This document shows positions 46,977 to 58,821 of a stretch of 64,000 nucleotides of DNA, piece after piece; the first letter of the stretch is position 1, and each line of letters begins with the position of its first letter. Origin of the DNA: Phialocephala subalpina (Eukaryota; Ascomycota; Leotiomycetes; Helotiales; Mollisiaceae); NCBI GenBank assembly GCA_900073065.1, contig FJOG01000010.1, forward strand, positions 1,688,786-1,752,785, given 5' to 3'. The position numbers and the translations under genes were made by a program. The notes under the pieces are model-generated. The model searched no databases and was not told the origin of the DNA. It was given only the letters and a program-made list of their open reading frames with translations.

Positions 46977-47297
46977 TTGCGCATTAAAAAATTAAAGCGC
47001 CCGACCATTACGTACTCCCATTGCAAAAACTATACTCGTCGATACCTTTTTAATAAATTCGAATCACCGCGTTATTCCGAGTACGTTCGTTTTAAACGGT
47101 CTTACGACTCCACGGGTTACTTAGAGTTAATAGTTCGCAAGTCGATATATCGTTTCTTTTGTGGTCCTCGGCCTAAGAAAACCCTTTCGATTACTCTTAA
47201 ACCTCCCTTAGATCCCCTATTAGACCTTTTTACTTCCTGGCTACCAACTTTCGAGTTGGACGTTTCTGAACTCGAAATAGCCGACCTCCTTCTCTAA
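46977..47297 (+). pseudogene. Antisense Cys-rich ORF inside the LTR retrotransposon
   Basis: 106 codons open on the strand opposite to gag-pol, between the chromodomain and the 3' LTR. The frame is open upstream and starts on TTG, so the true start is unknown. The sequence reads YSHCKNYTRRYLF, RYSEYVRFKRSYD, then GPRPKK and an acidic/hydrophobic end. Related antisense ORFs in fungal Gypsy elements, as I recall, have Cys where Tyr occurs here (CxxCxxxxxxC...CxxC followed by RSKRxCD). TGC-to-TAC is a G-to-A change, so RIP would explain the missing ligands. The remaining frame survives intact while gag-pol on the other strand is riddled with stops. A DNA- or RNA-binding role is only a guess. Confidence 0.6.
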
Positions 47298-47324
47298 GTA
47301 AACCCGAGTTTCGGCGGTGGAACG

Positions 47325-47470
47325 CTTTAAACTTCTTATAGTAATTAAAGTTCCGTTTAAATTCCTATGTATTTTCCGAATGTAAATATCTTTACTATTT
47401 AATCAAATACTTAACTTGCTTTTTAACGCGTTAATAATCCAAAATATTTTCTATATTATATTCGACGTTT
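47325..47470 (-). pseudogene. Integrase C-terminal chromodomain remnant
   Basis: Minus-strand translation gives VEYNIENILDY-stop-RVKKQVKYLIKW-stop-RYLHSENT-stop-E, aligning with the chromodomain pattern (YxVExIL...YLVKWxGY...NTWEP). The stops are at Gln/Trp-type positions. It places the element among chromoviruses, whose integrases target heterochromatin. Confidence 0.75.
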
Positions 47471-49419
47471 AAATTAATTAATTCGATTTTAACCTCTAAA
47501 GCTCGCAATGCTCTTAATAGCGCTAATTCGAAGAAAAATATATGAAATACCGAGTATATATTCATATTATTAAATAGAGCGAATTTGTAATTAATTAGAC
47601 TTTTGATTTTTTTGATTTTATATAATCCAATTTTTTTGTAATCCAATTTATCGTTTAATCGCTTCGTTTTAATGTTTCGACGAATTAAATAAACTTTATC
47701 CTCCTCTTTAAATATAGATTCTATATTACGATGCTTATTATAATATAATATCGATTTAATAGCTACAAATTATATGTCTTCTATAAGTTTTTCGCGTAAA
47801 AACTTCAGTTTATCGATTTAAATCTTAGTATTTTATACTTCCGATTCCATCGAATACAATATTTAATATACTTTTAATTCATACTCGTAATTAGCGTAAA
47901 AAAGCGAGACTTTCGTACTCTCGATTATTGCGCTATTATACGCGAATTATACTAATAATAAAAATTCCGCCTAATTATTTTACTAGTAATTAACGTAATA
48001 ACGGAAGTATATTTCTATTATTTAATTTAATCGTTCTATTTATCCATTTATTTAAAAGTGAAAAACTATTAAAAGCTTTTATTTAATTTTTAGTAGTATA
48101 ATTAAAGTAATTTAAAATTTCGAAGTAAAAAATTTATCTCGATTTAAGATAATCTTATTTAGTACTCTATAATTAGCTACTATAATTCGCAAAAATGTGT
48201 AGACTAAGTTTTCTACTATGTATATCTCAAAGTACGGGATTATATATGCGTACTTTGTAAGTTTATCCGTGATTATAAGGATAATATCGTATTTTATATT
48301 TAATATTAATTCTCTCGAAAATAATAATTTTATTACGAAGTTTTAAGTAATAGACTTCCAAGTACTTAGAAGTATATTCGGTGATCGCATATTACTATAA
48401 AGAATATACTTCGCGGCTTTATTTCGAATGCATATATCGCATTTACTAATAATCTCGGTAGTTTTCCCTTTGAGTTTTAAAATATAGAAATCCTTAGAAA
48501 TCCGCTCCATAGTCTTTATAATTCTTTAGTATTTATAAGCTAAGAGTTCATATTATATTTTAATGAACTCTAATTGGAAGTTCTTAGGAATATAAAGCTT
48601 CCTTTGGAATCGTAAAATCCTAAATTTATTCGTAAAAAGCCTTATTAATTATTATAAAACTATTTTTGCGATAGAGTTTTTATTGTAATTTTTTTTGAAA
48701 TCATCGATAAACGTCGTATTAATTATTCTTAAAATAATAGTAATTATTACTTTATTAAATATTAAACCGCTTTCAATTTCTTTGAGTATCGCGTGCAAAA
48801 ATAGTTTAACGTCGCTTTAATATTTTGATTTTCGATTAAAAATATTCGCTTTACCGTTTTTCGATCTTTTAATATATAAAATTTTAAAGTTATACGTAAT
48901 TAACGTTTCAATTTAACGTATTTATTTTCGGTTAAATTCTTTCGTTATAATAAAAAATATTAAGTTCTTATAATTAGTATATATTTATATTTGATATTTC
49001 GATTCTTTTAAATAAATTCTTTATATCCGAAATACTTTTATAATCGCAAGTAGCTTTTTATCGTAAATCTCGTAGTTTAATTCTATTAGTAACATTTTGC
49101 GAGAGTAATATGCGATTGGTTATTATTTGCTTTGCTCGCTCGGCTAATTAAATACTACGCTAATTGCAAAATCCGATACGTTCGTTTCGACGATAATATA
49201 TTTATTTAAATCGAATATGAAAAGGAACAATGCCTTCGTAAAGCGTTATTTGAGTTAATTAAAGGCGCGTTAAACTTTATTTATCTATTTAAACGTTTAA
49301 TCCTTTTTCGTTAATTCTATTAAAAAGATTATTATTACAAAGTACTTTTGCACGAAACGACGGTAAAAGTTCGCAAATCTTAAAAAAGATTACACGTTTT
49401 TAATTATTTTAAGTGCTTA

Positions 49420-49611
49420 TTAATTGAGTACTATCGATACTTTCGTAGGGTTTATCGATAAGCCTCCGATTGAGATTATATAACTTAAAAAATCCGTCTT
49501 TTCCACATGGAATTCGTATTTCTTAAGTTTGTAAATTAAATTCGTATCCTTTAGAGTAATCAAAACTACTTTAACGTTATTAATATATTTAGCGAGCGTT
49601 TTAAAGTACAT
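49420..49611 (-). pseudogene. Reverse transcriptase thumb fragment of the chromovirus
   Basis: 63 open codons containing KKYEFHVEKTDFLSYIISIGGLS followed by PTKV, the conserved segment after the RT palm in Ty3/Gypsy elements (KCEFH...FLGYIIS..G). Gly and Cys positions are changed to Ser and Tyr. Confidence 0.8.
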
Positions 49612-51615
49612 TAAAATATCGTCTAAATAACAAATAACCGTAATATCTAAAAATAGGCGTAAAATCGTATTTATTATACGTATATATATAATCGGCGCGT
49701 TAATTAATTCGAACGGTATAATTAAATACTCGTAATACTTGTGCTTAATTTTAAACGCTATTTTCTATTCTTCTTTTTCCTTTATTCGAATTAAATTATA
49801 AGCTCTTCGTAAGTTTAATTTACTGAAAATCTTAGCCTTTTAAAGTTTATCGCGTAATTCATCGGCTAATAGTAACGAGTATCGATTTTTAACGGTAATC
49901 TCGTTAATCTTTCGGTAGTCGATATATAATCGTTTCGATTTATTTTTCTTTAGTACGAATAATATCGAGCTATTTACTAGCGAAATCGATAGTCGTATAA
50001 ATCCCTTTATTAAATTCTCGTCGATATATTCTTTAAACGTCTTTAAATCGTCCGTTGATATTTAGTAAATAAATAAATAAAGTAGTTCTTTTCCGTTTTA
50101 TAAGAGTATCTCGTAGTTTTATTATTTACGTTTAAAGAGTACCTCGATTTTTTTCTCGTTTTTAAAGAGATTTAAAAACTCGTAGTATTTTATTAGTATT
50201 TGCTTCAATAATGGATCTTAAGTATAATATTTTAACTCTTTTAAAGAAATGGCGCAAACTTCTCTTTAGTTATTTTTTCTTGTTTTTATATACGAAATTC
50301 TATAAGTTTAACATTTTTTAAACGTAAATATTTCTTTAATTTAATCGATAATCGGATTATATTATTTAATTTATAGTATTTCGAGTATAAATAAGTAATC
50401 GATATTAATTACATCGAAATTTATTCTCTCGGTATATTTTCGTCGCATAATTATAATTTATAGTACCGTTTCTACGTCGATTTATCCGAAGTTTAAAAGG
50501 TTTCCGTCGATCGTAATAATAAGGTATAATCGCGATTTGATTATCGTAGCCCATTTATTATCTAATACTAATTATTTTAATATGTAATTACTTATTACTC
50601 TCGAGTCGATTATTACTTTGATTTTGTGCATACTTATTTATACTACGCAAAATAATTATTCGGCGCTTTTACTAATAATATACACTTCTTTGTACTATTA
50701 CTTACTGAGTACGTCTTTTCACCGGCGGCTTAATCCGTCAGCGTAAATAAGTCGAAACATACGTCTTACACTTAATAATAGTTATGTTACTCGTTCGAAG
50801 GTTTCTTTATAGTATATAAAGTCATCTTCCGTATTTTGCCACATCTTTCGACTCGCGTTTTCCGCGAATACTTCGTAGTATCGTCTTATTATAAGTTCGT
50901 AATTAAATATAAAAAAGGCGTTATTTAGTATGAGTAATTGTTGCATGTAATAGCTAGTGCCGTTGCATTATCTCCATCCGATCTTTCGGTGATTTTAGTA
51001 TACGACTTCGTACGTTTAACCGTATTTCGATCCCCTCGTATTCGGTTGAAGCTCAACGTATCGAGCTCCCCCGTCCAAATTCTACTACTCCCGAGTGCAA
51101 GCTACTAAGCTGTTTTCTCTCTAATAGACGTACTATTCTTATCCAACTCGTAAGTAGTGTTCGGGCCAGAAGTTTAGTGCTATAAGGGACTTTAATAGCC
51201 CCTAGTCGTCGTACTTTGGTGGTTCTTCGTCCTCTGACTTAAAGCCTTCTATGAACAATTAGTGCCGATTAACCAAAGTTCGGATTCTATCGAACTATCT
51301 TATTAAATCGTTTACGTCGTTATTTATTTCGTCGATTCTCTGCCATTAATTGTCCTTGGAGAGCCTTTCTCCTACCGCTCGTCTAGCGAGGTTTTCTGCT
51401 TGCTCTTCTTAGAACCTCCAAAAGTCTTCTTCGGGAATTGGCCGAAACGTTCCGAGGTCGTCTTTTAACTTTGGCCAAGTGGCTTACGAATTGCTTTACT
51501 ACTCGTCCACGTTTTCGCCGTTGTATAATACTCTCCTCGTGATTACACACATTTAATGGGGTTCGTTGTAATCTCCGCGTCCGATTGCGTTGATTTGTTT
51601 CTTCGAACGTTCTTT

Positions 51616-51864
51616 CTATAGTTGCTTCTTACTATGTGAGCTAACTATGTGACTCGGAAGGCTACACTCGAAGCACAGCTTCTTCTCGCGTCGTCGATTC
51701 ATTTCGTCCTTAAAGAGTTGCTTCTTTTTTCCCTTGAAAATAGTATCGATCTCTATTAGTGAGTTGTAGTAGTTATAGGAGCCCGCACTTTTCTTACTCT
51801 TTCTATTACTCCCTTTGAACTTATTGGAATAATGCCCTCTCTTTTTAAGCGTTCGTTCGTACAA
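51616..51864 (-). pseudogene. Gag C-terminal fragment with zinc knuckle
   Basis: 82 open codons. The basic/Ser-rich part is followed by KLCFECSLPSHIVSSH, a CCHC knuckle (CxxCxxxGHxxxxC) in which the Gly is now Ser and the last Cys is absent or replaced. It is close to the 5' LTR in minus sense, as expected for gag. Confidence 0.75.
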
Positions 51865-52515
51865 TTTATTATTAAAATAAATAACGTCGTTTATTATAGC
51901 TTATATCGAATTATACTTGTCGCGGCGCATCAATTCGTCTTTTATCGCGTCTTTTAATCCTTTGTAAAATTGAATTATAAAGGCGTTCTCCCCCCAGCCC
52001 GTGATTCTACTTATATACTACTGAAATTCTGCCGCGTAAACTAATACCGCCCCAATTTGGCGCAAATTGAACAATTTGCGTTTTGCGACTTTCTTTTTAT
52101 TTACGTTCCCAAAAACTTTAGTGATCTTTTCCTTAAAGCCGTTAAAAGTACTAAAAATCTTTTTAATTAAAGGATCCCATTTCTTCGTTTGCTTTTCGCA
52201 ATCGAAATAGTTTTATTGGCTTATCTCGATCCAATCGAACGCCGCTTTAATCAAGTATCCTATGCACTAAAGAATCTACTCGTCCTCCGTTCGGAATATA
52301 TTCTCATTGAACTTAATATAGAGTACGCACTGCATCAAGTATACTCGTAATTTGCTTTTAGTACCGTCGAAAGTATCGGACTTGCGACTTTTAATCTTCT
52401 TCGAGACTTTTATAGCGAGTTTTAGCGAAGTAAGCTTTAAAGTATTTCTAGATAACGTTAAAATAGTAAATATAGTGGAATACTTAACTAATATCACAAG
52501 AATTGGTGCTCAAAG

Positions 52516-52862
52516 TATAACGGTTAGCTCGATTAGCTAATTGTAAAGTTGGTTATATATAATAAAAACTAAATAATTCCAATGAAAAATAACGCTCAAA
52601 CTTTATTATTAAATATAGTATTAAAATACTGTATTTGAGTTGAGCACGAAGCTCCTATTTAAGGAAACTTATCTATTTATATAGAACCTTCCTACTTATT
52701 AGAGTTTAGAACGGTAGAGTCCCCTTTAGTTCTAAGACTCCCTCGTCTGGGACTCCATCACGTGACCGCTAAATCCCGTGCTTCCCATGACCCTAGGGTC
52801 TACTGTAAGCGGCGTACCCGCTTACTGAGCCTATGGTCCACTAGGTCATGTGGATCGTAACA
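52516..52862 (-). repeat. 5' LTR (347 bp)
   Basis: Plus-strand left end is TATAACGG, a TG-to-TA change relative to the other copy; right end CGTAACA. Followed by TCTCG (52863-52867), the right target-site duplication. Confidence 0.9.
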
Positions 52863-53072
52863 TCTCGCTATCTCGCAGCCCAATTTCCTTAATTCTAAAT
52901 CGATAAATTAATAAATAAAGGGGTTTATTCTTTATTAGTTAATTTTTAGCCTTCGAATTCCAGTAGTTTGGATTCTTTAATAGTAATCGCAATACTCAAA
53001 ACATAATTCTCATGAGCTATAGTTCGTGACGTTTAAATAGCACTACTTTAGGACTCCCGGCTTCGCTTGCCA

Positions 53073-53171
53073 ATATAAAAGGGTAATAACTCTCTTAGAG
53101 GAAAATTACTTTAACTTGTATAATTATAATAAACTCGTAAATAAGGATTTTTGAAGCAGAATAAATCGCCC
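53073..53171. repeat. Diverged third copy of the 250-bp unit fused to the 33-bp terminus
   Basis: 53073-53138 aligns with ATAAAAGGGCAATGGCTC...AAACTCGTA of the unit at 33.6 kb, with differences almost all transitions. It runs straight into the 33-nt block shared with 34476-34508. It marks the junction of two repeat families. Confidence 0.65.
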
Positions 53172-54736
53172 TACCATAGTACTTAAAATGATCCTTGAGT
53201 TACTTAGTATTTATAATCTAAGAATACTCGGAGAACTTTAGTAATATAAGCCTCGAATTGAAGATAAATATCAAGTAATTAAGCACTTAATAATATATGA
53301 TGGGTTTTATTACTTATAATTAAATTACGAGTATTAAATTTGATATCTTCGGGAAATAAGGAAGTATATACCTTAGGCGTATAAGATTAAAATTATTATT
53401 TATAAGTTACGCGCGTTATAAAGAGTAATTAAACTTTAGATATATTTTACCACGTTTAAACAAATTAATTACTTTATAATCATAGAAAATAAAAACAAAG
53501 TTAACGGGTTAAAAATTACCATGGGTTTTATTCTATTAATAAAACTAAAGAAGGAATTATTTAAGAAGTTAAAAAGAGATTTTAAGGCTATAAAATATAA
53601 TCTTGAGGAATAAGTAATTATAATCTAAGATATTAGAAATTTAAAATTAGAAAGAATATTATAATTATATAATTTAACGGGGATTTTATATTATATAATT
53701 ACGCTAAAAAACGAGGAAATTTAAAGTTTATATAAATTATTACCAAAGAAAGAATTTAATACGGGTAATAAAGATATTAAGAATTTTAGCCTCATTTGAA
53801 TCCTAATTATAACTAAGGCTATTTTAAGAGATATATACTAATTATATAATAACGTCTCGCCAAACCGGAAAATAATATAATAATAAACTAATATCTTGAA
53901 TAAGTTTTATATTAGGGCTTTAAATAAAGCAAATAAATTTTGGTATTTTAAGAATATATTAACTCTAATTATATATTTTATTACTATGAAATAATTATTA
54001 GCGTATTATTATCGCGTTATATATTACGAAGATAATTATTTTACTTGGGTTTAATTAGATTAAATATTACCTAGGGATATTATTTAATTAATTACCTAAT
54101 AAATTTAAATTATAAACGAGATTATAAAAGTTTTGGCTTTGGAGAATAAAGAAAAGGAGGCGGAACTAACTCTTAAGCATAATATTTGGCGGTTATACTT
54201 AGTATTAATTTATTAGATTATTAGTAATATATTATTTAAATTACTTATCTTGAGTTTTTATATTATATTTAATAAGAAAATTCGCGGGAAAAACTAAAGA
54301 TTATAAGAAAAGCCAAAGAATTTTAATAGTTATTTATTAGCTTTAATATAGACTACTTAGTTTATACTTTTTGATTATGCCTATTTCTAGGAGTAAAATA
54401 ACGAAAATTAAATCCTTGTTTTTCTCGCTAAAATCTATAAGAAGTTTTTTTAGTAATTGGTCAAAACGCTATTTGATTATATTTTGCAATGAAAGTTATA
54501 TTTATTCAAGGTTAGAAAGATTATAATTGCAAAATACTAAGTTTAATGGTTTTTAAATAGGCAAACGGTAAAATATCGCGAGGTAAAATTATAAATATCA
54601 TAAATCTTTAATTTAATAATTTCTAAATATTAATAAGTTTATACTTTATTTTATAATAAGCTTATATTCTAAGCAAAAGACTTAATTCCAATGGAATTAT
54701 AAAGGCTAAAAGATAATCTAGATCTAGAAGATTTTG

Positions 54737-55016
54737 GAAGCTCATGGTTTTCTTATCCTAGTAATGCCGAGTTCCTCGAGGGTACTAAGCTAGCCCTCTT
54801 CCGGCGGATCCAGGGAAATACTAAGCTGCGGGCTATATTCTTAATTATAGCTGAGGATAAGAGCATAATCTTATGTCCCAAGGCTATAGCCATCTACGAG
54901 GTATACGCTCAGGAATTCCTCAAGCGGGTATTAGTATTATACTATATCCCACTTGGCCTACCATTACGAGAACCTGAGTTATTATTGGTGATATGGCGGA
55001 ATAATGCTTGATAGCG
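54737..55016 (+). pseudogene. Fragment of a large fungal helicase/OrsD-associated protein
   Basis: A roughly 90-codon open stretch starts abruptly where the AT-rich DNA ends: SSWFSYPSNAEFLEG, LALFRRIQGNTKLRA, GLPLREPELLLVIWRNN, then TGA. A second piece (RHLFVWEKLIIVYTQYHKS) follows with stops until about 55100. I remember similar wording (PLREPELLSVxWRN, LFLWxKL) from internal parts of large fungal proteins that combine OrsD and RecQ helicase regions. It precedes, rather than follows, the N-terminal part at 55.2 kb, so it must come from another copy or a rearrangement. Confidence 0.45.
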
Positions 55017-55225
55017 CCACTTATTCGTATGGGAGAAGTTAATTATAGTTTATACGCAATACCATAAGAGTTAATAGTAATCCTACTGGAATAAGGGTTA
55101 GCTGTCTTGGCGTCGGTTATGACATAACCCAGAGATTATGGCACGTGCACACGTGAGGGACGTATCAAAAATCGCGTTGGATATATAATAGAAAATCATT
55201 TTCCCTTTATTTAGAGCCCTCTTTG

Positions 55226-58200
55226 ATACATTAACTCGATATAAAGCCCGTATCAGATCCTTTTCTTGCACGTTTCAATCTGTATGTTGACGTAAAGGAG
55301 CAGTTATTAATCTGTGGTCCGTGTGGCTATGCTCTTGCGGTTGACCGGTCCCAAGTCACGTCCCACCTCCGCGATAAGCACAGGACTAATCAACGAGACC
55401 GAAGCGGCCTGACGAAACACCTGAATACTCAATATCCTCATGGGTTCCGTAATCCTGCAGAGGTTTTGTTACGGACTGATGGCTCTGATATCTACCCTCG
55501 ACTTATAGTATACGAAGGCTTTTCTTGCTATAGCTTCCGGACGATCAATTATCATGAGCTCACGAGGCATATCTCATAGCAGCACCTGGATGGCCGGCAC
55601 GCGACAAGCTCAAGGATTAGCCACCTTTTCACCTACGTCTATCTACAGACTTGGACCCATGGTGCCTCCCGGGCGATATTGGATTGTCAAGAAGGATGGG
55701 AGCATAACTCGGCCGTTGGCGGATCTAAGAGTGAGTGAACATATCACGTCGGTACATGAACGAGAACGTACAAGGGCAAAAGAGCAGGCACGTGTGTATA
55801 GTGCGAGTACAGCAGCCCCTACATTCGCCGGAACACGACCGTGGATAGAGCGGACGCGATGGGAGATCACTTATTAGGGCGTCCGTTGGGATATCTTACG
55901 AGGTCTCACCGAGATGCCTTGGGGCTCTCCGCCGGTTGAACACATCCTTGGGACAAGTTCACCTTCCGCACATCCAGAACTGGTGAGCCCTCGGACTGAT
56001 GAGGCTAAGATTACTCTCTTGACGGTAGCCGTCGATCGCATGCTAGACCGTTGCGAGCAAACTATGCAGCATACTAACCGTATAATTCTCTGCTGGCTCC
56101 GGAGTACTAAAGCCCAGACGTGCTGCCCCAAACCATTCGCCTTGGTTGCATTAAAGTCAAGTGAGAAGAAATACTGCCAGCTCTTGAAACGGTTCTTTGT
56201 CCTCATCTTCCGTTGCTACCGGATCCCCGTTAACACACGTCGCCGCCTGACTGGCATCCGATTCAAAAAGGAGCAGCTCCGCCAGATGCGAGCGATATGG
56301 GAGCACCGGGCATGGAGTGATATTGATCTTGCTCAGGGTAGATAGCCCAGCTCCAGATATGGAGGTGAAGGTGAAGGCTTGGCGGGAAATTCAGGAGACG
56401 AGGAAGAGGCAGACGAAGAGGAGGATAGAGAAGATAAGGAGGAAACGGAAGCCTATGCTCTTGGAGAACGGGACGAGGATAATGATGACGATCGAAGCGG
56501 ATAAAGGAGCGAAGACAAAGACGAGGGCGGCAAAGACCAGCTAAATGGTACTAGTTCGGCCGTAGACGAGCTCCTGGAACTCGTCTTTCAGCTAAACATC
56601 ACGTTTAGCACCGAGGAGTTCATTGATAGCCAACCGAGTTCGAGTCTACTGGTTTACTTCAGCGGCATTCTTGGCCTCTCATCTGATGCTCGAAGTTTCC
56701 TCCCTGCGAGAAAATACACACCTCACCTCTCTGCTCTCATTTACATCCAACGGCTCCTCTTCCTCGAATATGCCTTACCGCTCCGTCCCTATCCTTACCT
56801 TGGTATTCCACGACGGTCGCGCTTCCAGCAGCACCAGCATTTCGATGTTATCCGGCAGAGGTACATGATTACAGGCTCCCCAACGCCCTTGGAAGAGTTT
56901 CAAAGTCTCCGTGACTTTGGCCGGGTCATCTCCCGTACGGATCCACCGTCCTTCCTCCTCCGCTGGAGCGATGACGGCGAGACCGTGTCCTACGGAGACG
57001 ACTTCACTCTGACCATGGAGGGCTTCCGTGGGCTGGCCGAGCACTTCCTCACAAACGCCAAAAGGCTATGTGATAATCTAATATTTGGGGTAAACCCCGT
57101 CGTCGATTTATCGAAGGTCAAAGATAACTTGACGAATACCCAGTATAGCTTTTCTTTTGTTCAGCATCCGGCTAATAAACTCGCTAATGCGTACCTTGAC
57201 CTCTCAACTAAGGCCTGCACTACCCATCGCAATAGGCTCTTTCGCGAGAATCGATGGGACTGGAAGGCTATTTTCCTCTACCGCAGAAAGGCGGAGTCAC
57301 TCCAAGAGATGCTCGCTAGCGTAATGCAAACCGTCGGGGGGCAAGTTGCGCAAGTATCAGAGCTCTCTAGCCTGGAATATGAAAACAGCTCGTCCACAGA
57401 GCGGGGGCTTTACGTTTATAATGGGTTGATGATTTTGGTTACCCGGCATCACAAGGCTAAACGGTCCACGAATCGTGAGTTCAACGTGGTTCGATTTCTA
57501 TGTGGGCGAGGTGGACAGGTTGTTTTTAAGTATCTCGTCTACATTCGACGGTTCCTAGGGATGTTAAGACGGGAACAATTCAGCCACCTCGGCCTGGCCG
57601 ATCCCATGTCGCAGAGATGTTTCCTTTTTCGGTCGGAAGAAGCCCCTAATAAGCCCTGGGACTCCTCTCGTTACACGTCGATTCTAAAGAAGGCCACAAC
57701 TAAAGTCTAGAAAGTCCCAGCTAATACCCAGCTGTACCGCCAGCTTACCATCAGTATTACCGAGAAGCATGTTCAAGAAGTACACAAACCATTCAATCGA
57801 TTCGACGATAAAACCGCTGAAGCTGATATCAATGTGGTATTCGCCTGGCAAAGCGGACATCGGCCGATACAACGTGCAACGACTTACGGGCTTGATAGAG
57901 CTTTCCCTACAAAGCTACAACCGGCGCTACTACGGGTTTATGAGTGGGCATCAACTCGATGGCACGAGTTCCTTCATCAGCCTAGCAAGGTAATGCCTCC
58001 TCGAGAGGCTGCAGTGATCCGTACGGATGCTAGGGGCCCATTGCCACCCTCTCGCCAGTCAGATGCGAAGCAAAGATCTCCGCCTTGGCTTCAAGACGAA
58101 GCACCGAGCACGCGGACTACAAAGCGTAGAACTCTACCCTGGCATCAGTGTCCGCAGAATATGAAGGATACTCAGCTCGCACCGAGCCAAGCACCGTCTC

Positions 58201-58553
58201 TTGGGACAGGAAACCTTGCTCCGCCTGCAGCAGAACAACCTGCTCATCCAGCAAATATCATTCTCCGGGTAAAGGCATGGAAAGATGGTGCAAGCAGAAC
58301 CCCTGTCTCTGATGATGAGGGCGACTCTCCCATCGACTGGGATGAGCCAGATATGATCCCGAGCGCTGCCCGGGCTAACGGGTTGCCGTCCTCTTCGCCC
58401 AGAGTGTCGTGGCTGTCCTGGAGTCGGCATAACCGGCGAATCGAGTCCAAGATAAACAAGGCACGGCAATTTCATGGCGTTTTTGATCTGAAGGCATTGC
58501 GCCCCGACGAGCAGAGAGCTACACGAGAGCTTCAACGGTGTTTAGATGTGTAG
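55226..58553 (+). pseudogene. OrsD-domain (DUF3505) protein, broken by stops and one frameshift
   Basis: The N-terminal part (about 55240-55668) shows LYVDVKEQLLICGPCGYAL, HLRDKH, GLTKHL, DGSDIYPRL: the Cys/His-rich OrsD-like domain (PF12013). At about 55669 one extra G shifts the frame; RYWIVKKDGS follows. From there a single frame runs to 58553, crossed only by four stops: TAG 55875, TAG 56343, TAA 56502 and TAG 57708. Long coding stretches lie between them: a DEAKI region, an Asp/Glu-rich hinge at 56390-56510, YGDDFTLTMEGFRGLAEHF, NSSSTERGLYVYNGLMI, VFAWQSGHRP, YEWASTRWHEFL. Base composition is normal. Such proteins are often fused or linked to RecQ helicases near fungal telomeres; function unknown. 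No in-frame ATG is seen upstream. Confidence 0.75.
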
Positions 58554-58821
58554 AGCCAGGGATATATTATATGTTTCTTCAAAGGGAATTCTATACGGCC
58601 TCGAGACCGCCATGCAACTAACGACTGCCATGATCGTCTCTACCGTACTGTTCAGACCTAGGCACCGCTATTCTTAACTAGGCTACAGCGACTAGCCGGT
58701 GCAGACACCCAGAGCTGCCCTGTATGCCTCGTGCCAAAACTTCTCTGTGCCCGCTGGAAGCAGGGCTAACCTGGTACGGGGATGTTGGCCTAAGAAAGAG
58801 CTCTTCGACTACTCGTAGGAC

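Larger units (their letters stand above)
46484..52862 (-). mobile_element. Structurally complete chromovirus-type Ty3/Gypsy LTR retrotransposon, RIP-decayed
   Basis: 6379 bp, minus orientation. LTRs of 347 bp each lie at 46484-46830 and 52516-52862, flanked by TCTCG on both sides. The polypurine tract AAAGGGGATAA (minus strand) abuts the 3' LTR at 46831. From high to low coordinates: a Gag zinc knuckle (CFECSLPSH, 51616-51864), protease/RT with YEFHVEKTDFLSYIISIGGLS at 49420-49611, an integrase region at 47.6-48.6 kb, and a C-terminal chromodomain at about 47325-47470 (start VEYNIENILDY, then KYLIKW). No canonical TGG primer-binding site follows the 5' LTR: the first bases inward read CTTTGAGCACC. 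Every domain carries stops. An antisense ORF occupies 46977-47297. Confidence 0.92.
31690..54730. other. AT-rich, RIP-like degenerated repeat block
   Basis: About 23 kb of visibly AT-rich DNA dominated by TAT/TTA/ATA. Only short frames survive, even where transposon proteins can be followed through many stops. Readable relics show Gln/Trp codons replaced by stops and Cys replaced by Tyr, as expected from C-to-T and G-to-A change. Both borders are abrupt: the right edge falls within about 100 bp at 54.7 kb. Segments not covered by a named element (for example 34.5-39, 43.5-46.4, 53.2-54.7 kb) contain degenerate coding-like DNA that I could not assign. Confidence 0.85.

Noticed and set aside
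52352..52540. Plus-strand ORF near the 5' LTR
   Set aside because: Overlaps the gag region and LTR edge of the minus-strand retrotransposon and has no motif.
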